From positions 1 to 31,682 of the forward strand of contig DASSLY010000072.1 of NCBI GenBank assembly GCA_035689185.1: DNA of 31,682 nt, given 5' to 3'. This document shows, one piece after another, positions 15,821-23,480 of this stretch (the stretch's first letter is position 1; each line of letters opens with the position of its first letter). This DNA comes from DASSLY01 sp035689185. Its GTDB lineage: Bacteria; Actinomycetota; Actinomycetes; Actinomycetales; Dermatophilaceae. The notes under the pieces are model-generated. The model was not told the origin of the DNA. It made no database searches and saw only the letters and a list, made by a program, of their open reading frames with translations. The position numbers and the translations under genes were made by a program.

Positions 15821-17260
15821 ATGGCCTCCACGAAGCTCGCCGCGATCGGGGTCACGGGTCTGGCAGTTATGGGCCGCAACCTGGCCCGCAACCTCGCCCG
15901 CCACGGACACGTCGTGGCGGTGCACAACCGAAGCGTCGAGCGCACCACCGCCCTGGTAGCCGAGCATGGTGCGGAGGGCACGTTCGTGCCCGCCACGTCG
16001 CTCGCCGACTTCGTCGCGTCGTTGGAGCGCCCGCGCCGGATCATCGTGATGGTCAAGGCCGGCGACCCGACCGATGCGGTCATCGACCAGCTCGTGCCGC
16101 TCCTCGAAGGGGGCGACATCGTGGTCGACGGCGGCAACGCCCAGTTCGCGGACACCCGTCGACGAGAGGAGAAGCTGCGCCGCCTCGGGCTGCACTTCGT
16201 CGGGACCGGCATCTCCGGCGGTGAGGTTGGCGCGCTCACCGGCCCGTCGATCATGCCTGGCGGCTCGCCGGAGTCGTATGCCGCGCTGGGACCGATACTG
16301 GAGTCCATCGCCGCCCGCGTCGACGGGGAGCCGTGCTGCGCGTGGATGGGGCCGGACGGCGCCGGGCACTTCGTGAAGATGGTGCACAACGGCATCGAGT
16401 ACGCCGACATGCAGTTCATCGCCGAGGCATACGACGTGCTCTCGGCCGCTGGACTCACGGCCGCCGAGGTGGCCGATGTGTTCCGCGACTGGAACACCGG
16501 CGAGCTCGACTCCTTCCTCGTGGAGATCACCGCGGAGGTGCTCGACCACGTCGACCCGGTGACCGGCGGTGCCCTCGTGGAGGTCATCGTCGACGCGGCG
16601 GAGCAGAAGGGTACCGGCCGCTGGACGGTGCAGTCTGGACTCGAGCTGGGCGTTCCGGTGTCGACGATCGCCGAGTCGGTGTTCGCCCGCGCCGCGTCCG
16701 GCGGCTCCGCCATCCGCAAGGCCGCCCGGGGCGTGCTCGACGGACCCACGCGACAGCTGGACGTCTCGGACCGAGCGCGGCTGGTCGACGACGTCCGGGA
16801 GGCACTTTGGGCGAGCAAGGTCGTCGCCTACGCCCAGGGGCTCGAGCAGATCCGGGCGGCCAGCCAGACCTACGGCTGGAACGTCGACGTCGCCACAGTC
16901 GCCAGCATCTGGCGGGGAGGCTGCATCATCCGGGCGCGTCTCCTCAGCCAGATCAGTGACGAGTACGCGGCCGGCGGCTTGGCCACTCTGCTCATCGCGC
17001 CGAGCATCGCCGTAGGGCTCAAGGAGCGGCAGTCGGGCTGGCGCCGAGTCGTCGGGCTCGCCACCTCGGCGGGCGTCCCAGTCCCCGGATTCTCCAGTGC
17101 CCTCGCCTACTACGACACCGTGCGGGCTGACCGGCTCCCGGCGGCGCTGGTGCAGGGCCTGCGGGACAACTTCGGAGCCCACACCTACGGCCGCCTCGAC
17201 CGCGCCGGGGCGTTCCACACGCAGTGGTCCCAGGGCGGCGCCGAAGTCCAGGTGTCCTGA
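15821..17260 (+). CDS. gnd: 6-Phosphogluconate dehydrogenase, decarboxylating
   Basis: Gnd oxidises 6-phosphogluconate to ribulose-5-phosphate, CO2 and NADPH. At 479 residues it is the long, homodimeric type. The nucleotide-binding GVTGLAVMGRNLARN is at the N-terminus. VDGGNAQFADT, GTGISGGEVGALTGPSIMPGG with the substrate-binding motif, HFVKMVHNGIEYADMQFIAEAYD with catalytic Lys and Asn, and the C-terminal RDNFGAHTYGRLD are present. Its ribosome-binding site GGAGG lies inside the end of uidA. In a glucuronide operon this enzyme makes sense if mannonate is turned into gluconate and then phosphorylated, since the classical KDG route does not need it. A gluconokinase is not seen here and would have to be elsewhere. 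Confidence 0.96.
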   Translation: MASTKLAAIGVTGLAVMGRNLARNLARHGHVVAVHNRSVERTTALVAEHGAEGTFVPATSLADFVASLERPRRIIVMVKAGDPTDAVIDQLVPLLEGGDIVVDGGNAQFADTRRREEKLRRLGLHFVGTGISGGEVGALTGPSIMPGGSPESYAALGPILESIAARVDGEPCCAWMGPDGAGHFVKMVHNGIEYADMQFIAEAYDVLSAAGLTAAEVADVFRDWNTGELDSFLVEITAEVLDHVDPVTGGALVEVIVDAAEQKGTGRWTVQSGLELGVPVSTIAESVFARAASGGSAIRKAARGVLDGPTRQLDVSDRARLVDDVREALWASKVVAYAQGLEQIRAASQTYGWNVDVATVASIWRGGCIIRARLLSQISDEYAAGGLATLLIAPSIAVGLKERQSGWRRVVGLATSAGVPVPGFSSALAYYDTVRADRLPAALVQGLRDNFGAHTYGRLDRAGAFHTQWSQGGAEVQVS

Positions 17261-17264
17261 CACC

Positions 17265-17438
17265 ATGACCGACACCACGGCATACCCACCAGCACAGGTG
17301 GTGATCGGCATCGGCGGGACGGAGCTGTTTCGTCGGAGCGCGCTGCTCGCGCTCCCCTGTCCGCCGACACACCAGCGCAGTCGACGTCCCCCATGGCGCT
17401 TGGCGGCCGCGCGCGAGGTGAAAGAACGAGCATCGTGA
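17265..17438 (+). CDS. Small ORF after gnd, unrecognised
   Basis: ATG at 17265, four bases after the gnd stop, opens 57 codons (MTDTTAYPPAQVVIGIGG at the start) and overlaps the start of the TRIC gene by 4 bp. The first 18 residues look protein-like, beginning a hydrophobic strand with a glycine turn; the rest is Arg/Pro/Ala-rich. It might be the front of a truncated cytoplasmic enzyme. Function unknown and expression doubtful. Confidence 0.25.
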   Translation: MTDTTAYPPAQVVIGIGGTELFRRSALLALPCPPTHQRSRRPPWRLAAAREVKERAS

Positions 17439-18178
17439 CGACCGACGGGGTGGATCAGGTCTTCCGAGTGCTGGACCTGGCAGGGGTCTTCGCCAACGCC
17501 GTGCTGGGTGGCGTCATCGCGCGACGGGAGAGGCTTGACCCGATCGGGTTCGCCACTCTCGCGGTGCTTTCGGGCCTGGGCGGCGGCTTGATCCGCGACG
17601 TCGTGCTGCAGCACGGGACGCCGGTCGCCCTCACCGACTACGCCTACCTCTTCACGGCATTCGCGGGGGCGGCCGCCAGCTACCTTGCGAACGTGCAGGG
17701 CCCGGTCTGGAACCGGTTGTGGCCGGTCGTCGACGCGGTGGCACTGGGGTGTTGGGCGACCGCCGGGGCTGCCAAAACCCTCGCGGTCGGTCTCGGTTGG
17801 CTGCCTGCCCTGCTCCTCGGCGTGGTCACCGCGGTGGGAGGGGGCGCCGTTCGGGATGTGGTGCTGCGCCGCGTTCCTGGCGTCCTCGGCGGGAACACGC
17901 TCTACGCCACCGCAGCCCTCGCAGCCGCCGCCGCGCTGGTGGTGCTGAACCGAGCAGGACACCCGACCGCCGGGTCGGTCGCAGGCCTCGTCGTCGGCGC
18001 CGGCCTGTGCCTCGTCGCACGGTGGCGCAATTGGATCCTGCCGAGCGCCGACGCCTGGTCCCCCGCGCGCGTGGTGTCCGTCCGCTACCGGACCCGCCTG
18101 GACCGGCGGACCGACCGTGTTCGCCGACCGTCACCCACCTCTCAGTCGGGCCCCGACCAACCGACCGATCATCGGTAA
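17435..18178 (+). CDS. TRIC / UPF0126 family membrane protein
   Basis: A 247-residue protein of the bacterial TRIC cation channel family (E. coli YadS-like), made of two homologous halves with about seven membrane helices. The signature glycine-Arg-Asp motif occurs twice: GLGGGLIRDVVL (about residue 50) and AVGGGAVRDVVLRRVP (about residue 138). I chose the GTG at 17435 because AGGTGAAAG lies a short distance upstream and it gives the normal N-terminus (DQVFRVLDLAGVFANAVLG). The last 40 residues are an Arg/Ser/Pro-rich tail. It follows the glucuronide operon but shows no functional link to it. Confidence 0.88.
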   Translation: MTTDGVDQVFRVLDLAGVFANAVLGGVIARRERLDPIGFATLAVLSGLGGGLIRDVVLQHGTPVALTDYAYLFTAFAGAAASYLANVQGPVWNRLWPVVDAVALGCWATAGAAKTLAVGLGWLPALLLGVVTAVGGGAVRDVVLRRVPGVLGGNTLYATAALAAAAALVVLNRAGHPTAGSVAGLVVGAGLCLVARWRNWILPSADAWSPARVVSVRYRTRLDRRTDRVRRPSPTSQSGPDQPTDHR

Positions 18179-18487
18179 GGCCCCGGACAGGCGCGGCGGC
18201 TGACGACCGGGAGGCCCGTGGTTGCTCACGGGATGCAGGCGCCCTAACGGCCGCCTCGCATGGCGCAGCGGTTCGAACCACGACGAAAGTGCCCACGCGG
18301 CTGTTGCACGGTTTACGTCAGGTCCGTCGCAAGGCCCCCCCCGGACGACCATGCCGTTGACGGCGAGCTGTCAATTGCAGTGCTTTTCGGATGCGCACTC
18401 CGCCCGCCGTGGCGAGGTGGCCACATCTGCGCCGGAGCTCGGGCTCCACGCGGCAGCGCGGCTTTACGTTCGCTCCCGACCGGAGGG
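18179..18487. other. Gene-free spacer
   Basis: About 309 bp between two convergent genes. Short open frames exist on both strands, but none has recognisable sequence or a credible start. A GGTTCGAACC at 18270 resembles a tRNA T-loop, but no cloverleaf surrounds it. Confidence 0.5.
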
Positions 18488-18868
18488 TCAAGACCCTGAC
18501 GGCAGCAGGCGGAGCGTGCCGAGTGCGACGTCGCTGCCGACGACACTGCCGACGAATCTCGGGCCGTAGCGGTCGTACTTGGCGTGGTAGGCGGAGTCGA
18601 TGGAGGTATGCGGAGCCGGCGCCGCATACTCGAACCTCACGTCACGCTCGATCGAGCCCGCGCGGATCCGGCCGACTCCACTCTCCTTCGCCCGCACGAA
18701 CCACGGGTTCTTCGTGCCGTAGGCGGATCGGACGTAGAGGTCGTCCCCGACCCGGACCACCCAGATGGTCACGTACGGGCGCAGCGTGCCGTCGCGCCGC
18801 CGCGAAGAGACTCCGAGCTCCTCGGCCCCGCCTATCGCGGTCAGCTCATCCTCGGTCCAGGAGGTCAT
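18488..18868 (-). CDS. DUF2255 family protein
   Basis: A 126-residue protein matching the DUF2255 pattern: an N-terminal WTEDELTAIGGAEELGVSSRR, then PYVTIWVVRVGDDLYVRSAYG, NPWFVRAKESGVGRIRAG, FEYAAPAPHTSIDSAYHAKYD and a final strand pair. The fold is expected to be a split barrel related to flavin-reductase/PNPOx proteins, and the family is often found beside oxidoreductases. Here it lies next to a broken aldo/keto reductase. Substrate and cofactor are unknown. It appears complete. Confidence 0.85.
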   Translation of the reverse strand: MTSWTEDELTAIGGAEELGVSSRRRDGTLRPYVTIWVVRVGDDLYVRSAYGTKNPWFVRAKESGVGRIRAGSIERDVRFEYAAPAPHTSIDSAYHAKYDRYGPRFVGSVVGSDVALGTLRLLPSGS

Positions 18869-18914
18869 GTCCAGTCCTTTCGCGCGGTCCCGCCGCGCAT
18901 CGTCTCGGGCATGT

Positions 18915-19038
18915 CAGCCGGCGAACAGCCCTTCGGCGATGCCGATGGCGGACATGGCCCTGCGCGGGTGTCTGCCGGTCGGTGGTCATTGCGGGCTCCC
19001 TTCGTGCCGGGGACGTGGTATGCGGTGGGGTTTCCCCG
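18915..19038 (-). other. Spacer with a possible gene-end remnant
   Basis: On the minus strand a short frame reads RRAMSAIGIAEGLFAG before a TGA at 18918-18920. It looks like the C-terminus of some protein, but no longer frame continues upstream. It may be another trace of the decay seen in the neighbouring aldo/keto reductase. I cannot name a family. Confidence 0.2.
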
Positions 19039-19054
19039 GCCGCGCAGAGTCGGC

Positions 19055-19469
19055 CTAGAGGTTCGTCATCGCCTCCGCGGCCTCGTTGTACCGGCCTCCC
19101 TGCACCTGGATCTCGGCTGCGGCGGCCTGGATCTCGGCCAACTCGTCGGCCGACAGCTGGGCCTCGGCGGCGCCGATGTTCTCCTCCAGCCGGTGCAGCT
19201 TGCTCGTGCCGGGGATGGGGACGATCCACGGCTTCTGGGCCAGCAGCCAGGCCAGCGCGATCTGGGCGGGGGTAGCGCCCTTACGGGCGGCGATGCTCGC
19301 GAGCAGATCGACGACGCCCTGGTTGTGCTGGAGGGCGTCCGGCGCGAACCGGGGGATGGTGCTGCGGATGTCGTTGCTGGCGTCAAAGCTCGTCGACGCG
19401 GTGATGGTGCCGGTGAGGAAGCCCTTCCCGAGCGGGCTGGCCGCTGGTGCCCAGCCTTCGCCTGTCCAT
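19055..19469 (-). pseudogene. Aldo/keto reductase with out-of-frame internal deletion
   Basis: The ATG at 19469 is preceded by AGGAG at 8 nt and opens MDRRRLGTSG, the standard start of the yajO/tas-type aldo/keto reductases. Immediately afterwards, in a different frame, comes SPLGKGFLTGTITASTSFD and the whole C-terminal third: ATPAQIALAWLLAQKPWIVP, IPGTSKLHRLEENIGAAEAQ, ending EAMTNL at 19055. About 190 central residues, including the catalytic Tyr/Lys/His region, are missing and the frames do not match. The join lies within about 19435-19445. The gene cannot make an active enzyme. The upstream promoter-like region is still present. Confidence 0.8.
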
Positions 19470-19615
19470 GGTTGGTGCTCCTGTCATCGAGGGAACGGTC
19501 AGCTGGGCGACGTCTTCGCCGGAGAGCCACTGCGCGGGACGTGGAGCGCCCTGACCTCGTTCCGGCACTCCACACCGCGACGCTAGCCCGGCGCGCGGTT
19601 CGTTGGGAGTCCCTC

Positions 19616-19636
19616 CCGGTACCCCTCACCTACCGG
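19616..19636. promoter_or_regulatory. Inverted repeat upstream of the broken aldo/keto reductase
   Basis: CCGGTA (19616-19621) and TACCGG (19631-19636) are separated by 9 bp in the 194-bp gap between the second lacI stop and the aldo/keto reductase start. This spacing suits a dimeric regulator such as MerR or TetR type. No regulator gene of that type is in the window. Confidence 0.3.
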
Positions 19637-19663
19637 TATGACGCTCGCCACGACGCCCGGCCG

Positions 19664-20725
19664 TCACCGGCGCTGTCGGACGGCACGCCCGCCCCGGGGA
19701 CGGGAGCTGTCAGCCGCGGGGGCGGCAGTGGTGCGTCGGATAACGAGCCGGGGTGGGACGACGACCTCGGCGGGTGGTTGTCTGTCCGGCCCGTCCTCGA
19801 CGCGCCTCACGGCCAGCTCCAGCGCCGACCCGGCCAGGGTCCCTGCGTCCTGGGCGACGGTGGTGAGAGCGACCCCGGACAAGCTCGCGATGTGGCTGTC
19901 GTCGTAACCGACGACCGACAACGCTCCCGGCACGGTCACTCCGCGGGAACGGGCCGCGGTCAGCAGGCCCGCAGCGCAGTGGTCGTTGAACGCGAAGACG
20001 GCCGTCGGCGGCTTGGCCGCCAACAGCTGGGCCGCGGCGTGCTCCCCGTCCTCCTCGGTCAGTCCGCCCGGGACGAGCGCAGCGCCCCGGTCCAGCCCAA
20101 GCTCCCGCATCACCGCGCGGTAGCCGCGGCGGCGCTCGGCGGCGCCCGGTGCCCTCCGGCCGTCGACGTGGGTGATCCGCTCGTGACCCAGTGCAGCCAG
20201 ATGCTGCACGGCGATCCGGGCTCCGGCGGCGTCGTCGGTCCGGACCACATCGACCGCCCGGGAGCGCAGAGACCGCGCCACCACAACCACCGGCAGGCGT
20301 TCGGCCAGTTCCTCGATCGCAGCCCGAGGAAGGGTGGTGCCAAGCAGGATCAGCGCCTCGCAGCGGTACTCCAGCAGCGACCTCACCGCCCTGCGCTCGT
20401 CCCGGCTTGGGGCCGCGGCGCCGAGGGCGAGGTCGTAGCCGGTTGCCTCGACCGACCGGTAGAGGGCTTCGACCACCTCGGCGTGGAACTCCCGGTGCAG
20501 GCCGAACACCACGCCGACGGTCCGGCTGCGGTTGCTGCCGAGCAGGCGGGCTCGCTGGTCCGGTCGATAGGCCAGGTCCTCGGCTGCTCGGATGACGCGC
20601 TGCCGGGTCGCAGCACTGGCGCCAGGCACGCCGCGGAAGACGATCGACACCAGCGCGCGGGAGACTCCTGCCCGGTCCGCGACGTCCGCCATGGTGACGG
20701 CACGAGGACGTTTGTCCGACCTCAT
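19664..20725 (-). CDS. LacI-family regulator of the adjacent dehydrogenase operon
   Basis: A 353-residue LacI repressor. The helix-turn-helix is VTMADVADRAGVSRALVSIV, with the hinge LAYRPDQRARLLGSNRSRTVGVVFG, and the sensor domain includes AVFAFNDHCAAGLLTAARS and SVVGYDDSHIASLSGVALTTV. The ATG at 20725 has AGGAGG 7 nt upstream. It is divergent from the Gfo/Idh/MocA gene, and two perfect palindromes lie between them, the arrangement of a local self-regulating repressor. The inducer is unknown; a polyol or sugar acid is plausible from the targets. The C-terminus is Arg/Pro-rich. Confidence 0.93.
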   Translation of the reverse strand: MRSDKRPRAVTMADVADRAGVSRALVSIVFRGVPGASAATRQRVIRAAEDLAYRPDQRARLLGSNRSRTVGVVFGLHREFHAEVVEALYRSVEATGYDLALGAAAPSRDERRAVRSLLEYRCEALILLGTTLPRAAIEELAERLPVVVVARSLRSRAVDVVRTDDAAGARIAVQHLAALGHERITHVDGRRAPGAAERRRGYRAVMRELGLDRGAALVPGGLTEEDGEHAAAQLLAAKPPTAVFAFNDHCAAGLLTAARSRGVTVPGALSVVGYDDSHIASLSGVALTTVAQDAGTLAGSALELAVRRVEDGPDRQPPAEVVVPPRLVIRRTTAAPAADSSRPRGGRAVRQRR

Positions 20726-20760
20726 GTCTGGCCTCCTAAGGGTGAGCGCCTTCGACAGTG

Positions 20761-20772
20761 TAGAGCGCTCTA
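20761..20772. promoter_or_regulatory. LacI operator 1 (TAGAGCGCTCTA)
   Basis: A perfect 12-bp palindrome with GC centre, typical of LacI-family operators, 36 bp before the repressor start. The second copy begins exactly 50 bp further on, near five helical turns, which would place both on one DNA face and allow cooperative binding or looping. Confidence 0.8.
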
Positions 20773-20782
20773 GCCAGGGTAC

Positions 20783-20811
20783 TTGACGCGGACGCCGCGA
20801 GCGTTCACACT
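20783..20811 (+). promoter_or_regulatory. Sigma-70-type promoter of the dehydrogenase operon
   Basis: TTGACG at 20783-20788 and CACACT at 20806-20811, separated by 17 bp, match a housekeeping -35/-10 pair. Operator 2 begins at the last base of the -10 element and operator 1 lies just upstream of the -35, so a bound repressor would bracket the promoter. Confidence 0.65.
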
Positions 20812-20822
20812 AGAGCGCTCTA
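20811..20822. promoter_or_regulatory. LacI operator 2 (TAGAGCGCTCTA)
   Basis: The second identical palindrome overlaps the -10 end and probable transcription start of the operon, 23 bp before the ATG. Both copies continue with the same flanking bases (TAGCC), extending the match beyond the core. Confidence 0.8.
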
Positions 20823-20845
20823 GCCCTTGTCAGGAGAGTCGAGCC

Positions 20846-21883
20846 ATGTCTGCTGCCCTAGCCGCGTTGCCAGCCCCCGTTCGCATCGGTCTCATCGGAG
20901 CGGGGCGGATCGGCACCTCGCACGCCACCCTGCTCGCCCGTCACGTGCCCGGGGTCGAGCTTGTGGTCGTGGCGGACCCTCGCCCGGGCGTGGCCGATGC
21001 CCTCGCGGCGGTGCTGGGTTGCCGGGCGGCGACCGACCCGGCCGAGCTGTTCGAGGATCGTGGGGTCGACGCGGTGGTGGTCACCGCCTCCGCCGACGCG
21101 CACGCCGGTCTGGTCGTCGCCGCCGCCGCGGCGGGCAAGGCCGTGTTCTGCGAGAAGCCCATGGGCCTGACCCTGGAGGAGATCGACCGCGGCGTCGCGG
21201 CTGCCCGAGCCGGCGGCGTGGCGTTGCAGGTGGGCTTCAACCGCCGCTTCTCCGCCGACTTCGCCGCCGCCCACCGGTTGGTGGTCGACGGCGCGGTCGG
21301 CACCCCGCAGCTGATGCGCTCATTGACTCGTGACCCGGGTCTGGCCAACCCTGGCGGCGTCCCGCCGTGGACGATCTTCCTCCAGACCCTCATTCACGAC
21401 TTCGACACGCTGCTGTGGCTGAACCCGGGAGCCCAGCCGGTGAGCGTCTACGCGACCGCCGACGCCCTCGTGGCGCCGGACTACAAGGACGCAGGGCTGC
21501 TGGACACCGCGGTAGTCGTGATCACCTTCGACAACGGCGCCATCGCCGTCGCCGAAGCCAGCTTCGCCGCCGCATACGGGTATGACGTGCGCGGTGAGGT
21601 ATTCGGGTCGGTGGGCATGGTCTCCATGGGTGATGGGGCCAGGTCGTCCCTGGTGCACTCCACCAGCACAGGTCGTCACGTCGACACGGTCCGCGGGGAC
21701 GTGGAGCTGTTCCGCGACGCCTACATCGCCGAGTTCGTCGAGTTCGTCGCGGCGGTGCGGGAGGGGCGCGCCCCGGCCGTCACCGGTGCGGATGCTCGAC
21801 GCGCCCTGACCCTGGCACTGGCCAGCATCGAGTCGATCACGACCGGTGCGCCGGTCCAGGTGGAGAAGGTCGACCTCCCGTGA
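20846..21883 (+). CDS. Gfo/Idh/MocA family oxidoreductase (inositol dehydrogenase-like)
   Basis: A 345-residue NAD(P)-dependent sugar or polyol dehydrogenase. The Rossmann motif is GLIGAGRIGTSHA near residue 16; AVFCEKPMGLTLEEI carries the family's catalytic-site EKP; VGFNRRFSADF and TLIHDFDTLLWL supply the substrate-side Asp/His pair as in IolG-type enzymes. The ATG at 20846 has AGGAGA upstream. It is coupled by a GTGA overlap to the TIM-barrel gene. The substrate is probably an inositol or similar polyol, but no other iol genes are near. Confidence 0.9.
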   Translation: MSAALAALPAPVRIGLIGAGRIGTSHATLLARHVPGVELVVVADPRPGVADALAAVLGCRAATDPAELFEDRGVDAVVVTASADAHAGLVVAAAAAGKAVFCEKPMGLTLEEIDRGVAAARAGGVALQVGFNRRFSADFAAAHRLVVDGAVGTPQLMRSLTRDPGLANPGGVPPWTIFLQTLIHDFDTLLWLNPGAQPVSVYATADALVAPDYKDAGLLDTAVVVITFDNGAIAVAEASFAAAYGYDVRGEVFGSVGMVSMGDGARSSLVHSTSTGRHVDTVRGDVELFRDAYIAEFVEFVAAVREGRAPAVTGADARRALTLALASIESITTGAPVQVEKVDLP

Positions 21884-22674
21884 GCGGCGGCTACAGTTTC
21901 ACCCTCGCCGTGTGCGCAGAGATGGTCTTCTGCGACAAGCCGATCGAGGAACGTGTCCGCCTTATCCACGACCTCGGGTTCGCCGTGGAGATCTGGGACT
22001 GGACGACCAAGGACCTCGACCGCCTTGCGGCCACCGGTGCTCAGTTCACCTCCATGACCGGCTACGTCGAGGGGAATCTCACCGACCCCGACGGCTCCGA
22101 CACGCTGCTGCGAACGGCCGAGCAGTCCATCGCCGCGGCGGCCACGCTCGGCACGCCCAACCTGAACCTGCACGGAACGGGGCCGGACGCACGGGGACTG
22201 CCCGTGCGGCCGGTCGAGACCGTCACCGAGACGATGTGGGACCAGGCCGTCCACACCCTGACGCGCATCGCCCAGCTCGGCGAACGTGAAGGGGTCGTGT
22301 TCTGCCTGGAGAACCTCAACACCGACGTGGACCACCCCGGCACCCCGTTCGCCAAGGCTGCGCACACCCGGGCGCTGGTCCGGGCCGTCGACAGCCCGAA
22401 CCTGCGGATGAACCTCGACCTGTATCACGCCCAGATCGGTGAGGGGAATCTGATCCAGCTGATCCGCGACAGCATCGATCTCGTCGGCGAGATCCAGGTC
22501 GCCGACGTCCCCGGCCGCTGCGAGCCCGGGACCGGTGAGATCAACTATCCCGCCGTGGCCCGGGCGCTGCACCAGGCCGGCTATGCCGGGGTGGTCGGCC
22601 TGGAAGCATGGGCCTCCGCGGACAGCCGCATGGCGCTGCAACGGTTCCGACAGGCCTTCACCGAACAGGCTTAG
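21880..22674 (+). CDS. Hydroxypyruvate isomerase-like TIM-barrel protein
   Basis: A 264-residue xylose-isomerase-like TIM-barrel protein close to the Hyi/OtnI group. Matching blocks are SFTLAVCAEMVFCDKP at the N-terminus, GVVFCLENLNTDVDHPG with a metal-binding Glu, RMNLDLYHAQIGEGNL, and EIQVADVPGRCEPGTGEINY, the most diagnostic segment. The start is a GTG overlapping the previous stop. Together with the dehydrogenase it probably oxidises and then isomerises a sugar or sugar acid. The exact substrate is not determined by sequence. It is shorter than and distinct from mannonate dehydratase. Confidence 0.88.
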   Translation: MSGGYSFTLAVCAEMVFCDKPIEERVRLIHDLGFAVEIWDWTTKDLDRLAATGAQFTSMTGYVEGNLTDPDGSDTLLRTAEQSIAAAATLGTPNLNLHGTGPDARGLPVRPVETVTETMWDQAVHTLTRIAQLGEREGVVFCLENLNTDVDHPGTPFAKAAHTRALVRAVDSPNLRMNLDLYHAQIGEGNLIQLIRDSIDLVGEIQVADVPGRCEPGTGEINYPAVARALHQAGYAGVVGLEAWASADSRMALQRFRQAFTEQA

Positions 22675-22799
22675 CTGGGCGGAGTACCGGCGGCTGGACC
22701 CGGGCCCTAGCGTGGAGCCGATGTTTGGGTTCCGTGGGCGGGACCCGACCGGACGCCGACGCTTCGACGCGTTCGCCAGCCAACGAAGGAGAGCTGACC

Positions 22800-23480
22800 G
22801 TGGACATCCTGCTCATCGCCGGCCTGTGGCTCGACGGATCTGCTTGGCACGACGTCGTACCCGAGCTCGAGGTCCACGGCCACCGTCCCGTGCCGCTCAC
22901 CCTGCCGGGCCAGGGTGACGGAGCCGCGTCGGCCACGCTCGACGACCAGGTGGCGGTGGTGCTCGACGCCGTGGACTCAGCCCACGGAAAGCCCATGGTG
23001 GTGGGGCATTCCGCCGCCTGCACCCTTGCCTGGCTGGCCGCCGACAGGCGGCCGGACAACGTGGCCAAGGTCGCCCTGATCGGCGGTTTCCCGTCCGCCG
23101 ACGGGCAGCCCTACGCCGACTTCTTCGACACGAACAACGGCGTCGTGCCGTTCCCGGGCTGGGACCCCTTCGAGGGCGCAGACTCTGCCGACCTCGACGA
23201 GGCGACCAGGCGCAGCTTCGCGTCTGCTGCCATACCGGTCCCCGAAGGGGTGACCAAGGGGGTGGTGCGCCTGTCGGACGAGCGACGGTTCGACGTCCCC
23301 GTCGTGCTCGTGTGCCCGGAGTTCAGCCCCGCCCAGGCTCAGGAGTGGATCGCCGCCGGTGACGTGCCGGAGCTCGCCAAGGCCAGGCGCCTCGACTTCG
23401 TCGACATCGACTCGGGCCACTGGCCGATGGTCAGCAAGCCGACCGAGCTCGCCCGGCTCCTTGCCGCTGCCGCTGCCTGA
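22800..23480 (+). CDS. Alpha/beta hydrolase
   Basis: A 226-residue alpha/beta-hydrolase-fold protein. The nucleophile elbow is VVGHSAACTLAWLAA (Ser near residue 70), LLIAGLWLDGSAWHDVV forms the N-terminal strand and oxyanion region, and the catalytic His is in DIDSGHWPMVSKP near the end. The GTG at 22800 has AAGGAGAG 7 nt upstream. The gap to the preceding gene is 125 bp, so it may have its own promoter. The substrate (ester, lactone or amide) is unknown. The C-terminal codons are part of a 19-bp tandem repeat that also supplies the stop codon. Confidence 0.85.
   Translation: MDILLIAGLWLDGSAWHDVVPELEVHGHRPVPLTLPGQGDGAASATLDDQVAVVLDAVDSAHGKPMVVGHSAACTLAWLAADRRPDNVAKVALIGGFPSADGQPYADFFDTNNGVVPFPGWDPFEGADSADLDEATRRSFASAAIPVPEGVTKGVVRLSDERRFDVPVVLVCPEFSPAQAQEWIAAGDVPELAKARRLDFVDIDSGHWPMVSKPTELARLLAAAAA

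Noticed and set aside
12851..17962. A 1703-residue minus-strand protein
   Set aside because: Only its last third (from 13945) is a LacI repressor. The rest is antisense to uidA, gnd and the TRIC gene and is open only because of high GC.
18255..18310. Possible tRNA around GGTTCGAACC
   Set aside because: No acceptor, D or anticodon stems can be drawn; only the T-loop-like word is present.
21880..22674. Mannonate dehydratase candidate
   Set aside because: It is a xylose-isomerase-like TIM barrel, but at 264 residues and with Hyi-type motifs it is not UxuA, which is about 390 residues.
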